From contig CM068586.1 in the NCBI GenBank assembly GCA_035048485.1, forward strand, positions 33,916,563 to 33,980,562: DNA of 64,000 nt, read 5' to 3'. This document shows, piece after piece, positions 58,350 to 64,000 of this stretch; within the stretch, counting starts at the first letter, position 1; each line of letters opens with the position of its first letter. The DNA comes from Pteria penguin (taxonomy: Eukaryota; Mollusca; Bivalvia; Pterioida; Pteriidae). Below the pieces are notes generated by a model. That model ran no database searches, was not told the DNA's origin, and worked only from the letters and a program-made list of their open reading frames with translations. The position numbers and the translations under genes are program-made.

Positions 58350-61300
58350 TTACTGAGGTTGTTGTCCAGGAGCAGGTGCCCCTCCTCCACCACCACCCTG
58401 CTGAGCCTGTTGAAGGATAAGGTTAGCCTGATAATGCATTCCTTGTTGTCTGTAATATTCAGCCCAGGCAGCACTGTAGTCAGCTTGACCTGTTGCAGGG
58501 TTGATTGCTGCAATAATTTAAGTAATTTTTCATTACTACAAATGGATGATAGTTTGAATTAAGTTTTTTCATAATAGCATTTCTTTTGTTGGTTCTTCCC
58601 TATATACCACAATAATGTATTAAACTAGAAAACTGACTAATTCAGAAGGGCTCCACAGGATGCCTATCACCATGACCTTGACCTTAATTTGGTACCAGCA
58701 GAAAGGTCTTGTCATAAGGAACTCAGATGCCAAATATGGAAGCCCAACTTCTAGGGATTGAACAGTTATGGTCAATGTTAAAGTTTTTCAAATGCAGGTC
58801 AAAGGTCACATGATATAAAAGTTTGGTACCAATGGAAAGGTCTTGTCATATGAAACACACATTCTAATTATGATTGATTGATTTTTGTTTTACGTCACAC
58901 CACGAATATTTCACGTATATGGTGACGGCATCTGCCTGATGCGGGGCATACAAATTTTGACCTTTGCAACGGACCCAACCGAAGCAGTGAGGGATCTTTA
59001 ACGTGCCATGCATACCACGACACAGGGCCTCAGTTTTTACCGTCTCATCTGAAAGACATGACACCGGCATGACCAGAGCGGGACTCGAACCCTGGCCTCC
59101 CGATCAGGAGTCCGACGTGATACCACTAGGCCACGCCGGCTTCCATGCTAATTATGAAAGCTCTACCTGTGACAGTGTATTAGATATAGCCAATGTTCAA
59201 GTTTTTGCTGACGGACAGACAGACAGACAGTGTGATTACAAAAAGGTACCCACTTATGAAGCAGGGTCCTAACTAGGGACTTGTGTATCTAAACTTTTAT
59301 CCTAATGTTTATCTAGAATTGTATACAAGTGTCAATTAAAATTATCAGTTGTTTTTGCTTCCTGACCAAATCTTCAGTTAATTTGAATTACCTTTATTTC
59401 GAACAGAATCAAAACTTCTTCTAGCCTTACAATCACTACAAATCTTAAGCTGCTTACACAAGTCTGACCCCATAAAAGCCCTTAACATTTATGGAGGTAT
59501 TCCAAGTCAAATTGTGCAAGCTTTTCCTTAAACATTATAGCTTCAGTTGAAGTGTATGGTGTCAGGGCTCATAATGTCCATTGCACCCATTGCATTTTGC
59601 AATATTTTGTTCTAAAATATGACAAAATTTCTTTTTTTTTTTTTTGGAACAAATCAGGCCTGTTATAAGGATCCTTTCAAATAGAAGTTTAATTGATTTT
59701 TTCCCAAAATTTGTCTAAATTTTTAAAAATATTGATTTTTTAGCATTGTGCAAATGGGACAAAAAATTTCTAAATGAAATGATACAGGCACCTTAAAAAG
59801 AAAAAAGACGAAGCCGTGTTTGTGAAACACTAATGCCCCCAACGGCACCAAAGTCCAAAAAGTTATTATTAGCGTGAAAGTCATTGTTAAGGTCAAAATC
59901 TGGTTAGAAGAAATATTACTCAATAACAAATCTGAAGTACATTTAAGTCATTAGCTACATATAAAATACTATATAAAATTTCCTTAAGTGCATATTAAAC
60001 ATTGATAATATATAATGACATCATCTTAAGTAGTAAATAAAATCAAGAAAAGCAAACAACATCACACAAACAATCCTAGTTTGTAAGCAAACAAGACTGA
60101 CTGAAATATCAGCCAGTTTTGTGTTGTTTTTATCTTTTTGAAGTTTTGAAAAATAAAATTTTTCCAAACTAGAAAAAGAGGCAAACATGCTACATACAGG
60201 GCTGAAAAGTGGACTGGTTTGCAGGATCCCCACCTTGCTGCTGCTGGGGTTGCTGAGCTGGTTGCTGGGTTGCAGCTGGCTGTTGCTGTCCCTGTTGTTG
60301 ACCATACTGTTGATTCATGTTGTAACCTCCCTGTCCATACTGAGCATAATATTGGGCATAGTATGCAGCCCAGGCTGCAGCATTGTCCTGTTGACTCTTA
60401 CTCGGGTCAGCTGTAACATAAAACATTATTAATACCAGGTTTTTTTTTTTTAAACATAATGCAACATAACATCTTTTGAATAATCTTTCATTGTTTTCTT
60501 CTATAATTTCACTTTGGTCTATACCATATAAATCACAGTTAACAGGGATGGAAACTCAGGAAAATATCTAAGGAGCCAAACAGGCTCATGAAAGTGAAAA
60601 TCTAGGAGCCCAGATTAAAAGTAATGTACCCGTTATAGAATCAACATAAATCAGAAACTAATTTCTAAACCTCTGAATGCCTTTATTACAAACAATATAG
60701 TAAGTTGATCTGGCGACACTGTGTATTGAAATTAGGTCTACTCCATTTCTAATTCCATTTCTGATTTCTTTTCAAATACAATCAATCTCTCAAATACCCC
60801 TTCTACATCTGACATTTCACCATCCGAATCTGAATCATCCATTCTCTGACTCATCTCTTCCATCCCTTCTGCCATTCCCTGACTCATTACTACTTTCACT
60901 CACTGTTTCATTCTCTCTTTCACCATCTGAGACTTCTCTCTCCCCTCTTTCTTTTTTGTTTACAGAAGACCCACTCAAACTCATCTTTCTGACATTCCGA
61001 TCACTACTCCACTCCATGTAGTAAGGCCTCCTGCTCCCGGTACCATTCCAATAATATGTTGCCTCTGTGGGATCAAAATTTTGAATTCATTGTCCCTCAA
61101 GCTTTATTTTTTGTACTCTCTATCATAGTCTTTTCTGTGACCTTGTTTGTTTGTGTTTTTATAGCCATTAGCGCGGCGTACCAGGGTACCGCCATTTTAG
61201 TTTACATTAACAACTGAGCAATTGTGGCCTATAGGGGGATACTACTTATTGATAGAATAGACTTCCAATCGAGCACTGGAAAGCTCATTGAAGTCAATCA

Positions 61301-63278
61301 TTCAACTGACCCAAGACGAGCCAAAATCAGAGTCAGAGCCCGCGAGCCAATTCACCAAACGGACTAATTCGTACGCAAAACCATTGGCCCGATTACGATT
61401 TTGGTCGCCTCGGGCAAACGGGAGTTTCCATCCCTGGTTAATAATTATGGGTTAACATTAGGCTGTTGTTTTCAAAGTGCTATAGACCTACCTGCAGCAT
61501 TAGGATCACCAGACTGTGGCGGCTGATAACCTTGTTGTTGCTGCTGCTGTTGACCATAACCACCACCCCATCCTCCACCTTGGGGACCTCCACCATACTG
61601 TGGGCCTGGACCTTGTTGTCTGAAATGATGAGTTGTAAAGATCAATAATCATTTTCATATTATAGGCATAATGTTCAGTAAATAAATCTCATAGCTAAGA
61701 AATATGCAAAATATCAATTGGTTTGGTTTGGTTGATTAGTGTTTTACCTTGTTTTCAACGATTTTTCTGTTATATCACGACATGGAAGCAGGAGGTAACC
61801 AACCTCTTAAACATAGTGGCACAACACGGGAATCGAACCCGAATCGTCCAGAAAAAAAAGAAGAAATCATGGATTTCAATATCCTATTTGTAAAATTTTC
61901 AAAATTTATAGCAATCAATAAAATTAATCCAAAACAAGAGCAACGCCAACGAAGCATATTCCCCCCTTGGTTATTTTTGTAACGTGGGCATAACTCACAT
62001 AACTACACTAGAGGTCATCTACTCCTCATAATCACCCACAAACAAAATTTTTCCATTCAAAAGTTTGTGTCTAATGATTAATAGATATGTCACTTGCCTT
62101 CATTTAATTTAGACATCAGTATTAACTGACGTAAAACAAAATCAAAATAAATATGCCAAAGACAGGTATCCTAATTATAACTTACCAACTTGACCTAGAT
62201 ATCCTTAAGATGTATCTGTACACCAAATATCAATTCAATATATCTAGCTGTTCCTGAGATAATGAACGGAAACTGCTAATTTTAAGAAATTTTCTAAGTC
62301 CAAGGGGGATAACTCTCACAAAAATTATTGAACCATTACAACATTTAAAATGGACCTAAATATCCTTCAGATGTATCTGTATACCAAATATCAATTCAAT
62401 ATCTTTATTGTTCCAGAGACAATGTGTGGAAACTGCTAATTTTAAGAAATGTCCTAAGTCCAAGGGGAATAACTCTGATAAAAATTATTGAACCATAAGC
62501 AAATTTGAACATGACCTAGATATACTCAAGATGTATCTGTATGCAAAATATCAATTCAATATCTCTATCCGTTCCTGAGATAATGAGCGGCAACTGCTAA
62601 TTTTAAGAAATTTTCTAAGTCCAAGGGGAACAACTATGACAAAAATTATTGAACCTTAACAAAATTTAAACTGGACCTAAATATCCTTCAGATGTATCTG
62701 TATACCAAATATCAATTCATATCTTTATTGGTTCCTGAGATAATGAGCGGAAACTGTAAATGGACTGACCGACAGACAGACTGACCACAGCAAAACAATA
62801 TGCCCCTCCTTCTTCGAAGGGGGGCATAATAAGTGAAATTTGAAAGCATCGAGTATTTAGTTGAGACAACTTTTCACATAGTCAGCTACTATGGCCAAGT
62901 TGAACTTCAAAGCATCCAGAGAAACAGTTAAAATAATCAAACTTCGACTAAGACTTTCAAGGAAATCTCGGTATACTTGAAACAGGACCAAAAAAGACAA
63001 TGATCAAACTTCATAGGATTTTCCTGTGATTACTAGTATATTCAAGTATATGAGAATCAACTGAATGTCTTCTACTTGATTTGTAGGTACAATGTAATTA
63101 AAATCAAAGATTAACTGGAAAATTTAGTTTGGGAAACATACCCTGGACCACCATATTGTCCTCCATACTGGTCTCCTCCAAAACCTGGACCACCACCACC
63201 ACCAGGTCCCCCAGGACCACCATGAGGACCAGGCCCACCTGGTCCTCCAGGTCCTGGACCTCCTGGACCACTTGGATG
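58350..63278 (-). CDS. FUBP1: Far upstream element-binding protein (FUBP/KSRP), C-terminal exons
   Basis: FUBP/KSRP proteins bind single-stranded DNA and AU-rich RNA through four KH domains and act in transcription, splicing and mRNA decay. Only the tail lies here: exons 63142-63278, 61492-61619, 60198-60410 and 58350-58507, with GT-AG junctions and matching phases. The first is Gly/Pro-rich (HPSGPGGPGPGGPGGP on to FGGDQYGGQYGG), the second Gly/Gln-rich with seven glutamines, the third holds AAAWAAYYAQYYAQYGQGG, and the last GQADYSAAWAEYYRQQG. The two AWxxYY motifs are the Tyr-rich activation repeats of FUBP1/FUBP3/KHSRP. The stop TAA is 58350-58352. The KH exons must lie beyond 64000; none is visible between 63279 and the edge. 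Which vertebrate paralogue it matches cannot be told; a single invertebrate orthologue is likely. Confidence 0.94.
58664..58862. repeat. Tandem pair of AGGTCTTGTCATA repeat
   Basis: GGTACCAGCAGAAAGGTCTTG followed by TCATAAGGAA recurs at 58826 as GGTACCAATGGAAAGGTC and TTGTCATATGAAA, with GACCTTGACC-type words between. This old interspersed repeat is interrupted by the SINE at 58873. Confidence 0.55.
58873..59157 (-). mobile_element. SINE family 2, full-length, 9-bp TSD
   Basis: ATTGATTGATTTTTG tail to CCACTAGGCCACGCCGGC head, nearly identical to the copies at 39444 and 41216. CTAATTATG flanks it at 58864-58872 and 59158-59166. It lies in the last coding intron of the FUBP gene, in the gene's own sense. 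Confidence 0.95.
60543..61436. mobile_element. 894-bp TIR element, TSD GTTAA, hAT-like
   Basis: Termini CAGGGATGGAAACTCAGG and GGAGTTTCCATCCCTG are inverted. GTTAA flanks it at 60538-60542 and 61437-61441. The ends match the 22545-23236 element. The minus strand holds an acidic/Ser-rich frame (60835-61017) and a decayed GHRKDYDRE-like segment near 61110-61135, equivalent to the basic stretch in the other copy. It lies in an FUBP intron. Confidence 0.92.
61723..61851 (-). mobile_element. SINE family 1, 5'-truncated copy
   Basis: TTGGTTTGGTTGATTAGTGT, TTATATCACGACATGGAAGC, CAACCTCTTAAACATAGTGG and GGGAATCGAACCCGAATCG are present. It ends before the A box, where an A-rich stretch begins. It lies in an FUBP intron. 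Confidence 0.88.
62170..62770. repeat. Satellite-like tandem array, about 165-bp units, four copies
   Basis: Each unit has GACCTAGATATCCTTAAGAT, GTATCTGTACACCAAATATC, TTCCTGAGATAATGAACGG, AACTGCTAATTTTAAGAAAT and TCTAAGTCCAAGGGG. Unit starts fall near 62198, 62352, 62510 and 62675. The array ends in GACCGACAGACAGACTGACC and is followed by CTTCTTCGAAGGGGGGCATA. A relative lies at 13140-13420. It lies in an FUBP intron. Confidence 0.92.
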
Positions 63279-64000
63279 CTGCAATAAAAATTGATTATAT
63301 TTAGGGAGATATAACTTTCATGCTTACTGTTACCCTCTTTAAAACAAGAGGTATATGGATGCAGACATTTACTTTCACCTCAATCACAGACTTCTTGAAA
63401 ACTTTCAAAAGTGTCAGACATTCGGTCCAATGACTTTGTCAATTCTATCTGACCAAACGAACTTTTATCAGACCAAATAATTTTGTCATTTCACAATTTG
63501 AAAAGAAAATGAGGTATTTTGACATTTTGATCTTTTTATCAACAACATAATAATAGATCTACATTTAATTTCATACAATTACAAATTTTCACATTCAATT
63601 TCAAATTCTAGAATAATTTAATTTGTCCAATTTCTTCTTCTGATTGTTCAATTTCACCGTTAGTTCCCTTTTCCTCTTCACTGTCTACCAAACCGTCCTC
63701 GACATTTACATCCCTCCCCTCTCACACACCCATCCTCCCCTATGATACTACCATTTTCCAAAATGCAATGGCAACATATTATCATCATGTGCAAGGACAT
63801 TACAATCCCCCACATTGACAACATCCTCCCCTATGATACCATCCAAATTTCTTCGCACCTCCCCTCTATACTCTGTTACTTAAATTGGCCATGCTGAAAC
63901 CAATTATATCGTATCTAACTCAAACAAATGCTTGTATAATCATAGAACATTTCACAAAACGTTTGCAAGGCAAGGAAAGAAAACTGGTTCAGATATTTTA
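63279..64000. other. FUBP intron at the window edge
   Basis: No exon is visible. The sequence is AT-rich with a C/T-rich segment at 63640-63870 (two similar CACCTCCC/CATCCTCCC stretches). The upstream KH-domain exons should follow beyond base 64000. Confidence 0.45.

Noticed and set aside
60187..60432. Leu-rich plus-strand frames over FUBP exon 60198-60410
   Set aside because: Antisense reading of CAG/CAA-rich codons gives Leu/Val; not a membrane protein gene.

Overview
The window is animal nuclear DNA, most likely from a bivalve mollusc. The evidence is short coding exons in long AT-rich introns, several tRNA-derived SINE families whose 3' tails read ACGTAAAACA followed by CAATCAACC, other repeat types that I associate with bivalve genomes (recalled, not searched), and protein sequences that sit between vertebrate and arthropod forms. 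I cannot name the species.

Five protein genes can be supported. From left to right they are: (1) an intronless-CDS methyltransferase-like gene (+, 8490-9494); (2) RPLP0, ribosomal stalk protein P0 (-, 13753-21283, nine coding exons, 312 aa, all splice phases checked); (3) a cystin-like gene (+, 29076-42075, five coding exons, 225 aa) with an N-myristoylation start and the conserved cystin C-terminus; (4) CHRAC1, a histone-fold subunit (-, 45470-49923, three exons, 112 aa); (5) the 3' end of an FUBP/KSRP-family gene (-, 58350 to beyond 63278), of which only the Gly/Pro/Gln-rich C-terminal exons lie in the window and the KH domains lie beyond base 64000. These are housekeeping or single-pathway genes with no sign of an operon or shared function.

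The RPLP0 introns hold the most interesting non-coding signals. One intron carries a well-formed box C/D snoRNA candidate (14605-14685, -). Two neighbouring introns carry a second type of C/D-like RNA with a shared central stem-loop. Its C-box and D-box spacings agree to one base between the two copies, and its flanking stem differs in sequence but stays paired. One copy lies beside a 37-bp tandem expansion that repeats its C-box-like region.

The rest is mostly mobile DNA: two tRNA-derived SINE families (many copies, several with clear target-site duplications), TIR elements that create 5-bp target duplications, foldback elements up to about 460 bp, two large inverted-repeat structures (22.1-25.3 kb and 51.5-54.2 kb), minisatellites and microsatellites. 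Two stretches are strikingly poor in these repeats, 1-3150 and 54360-58345. They may be long 3' UTRs; the second lies directly downstream of the FUBP stop codon. No CRISPR, bacterial operon or viral gene was seen.
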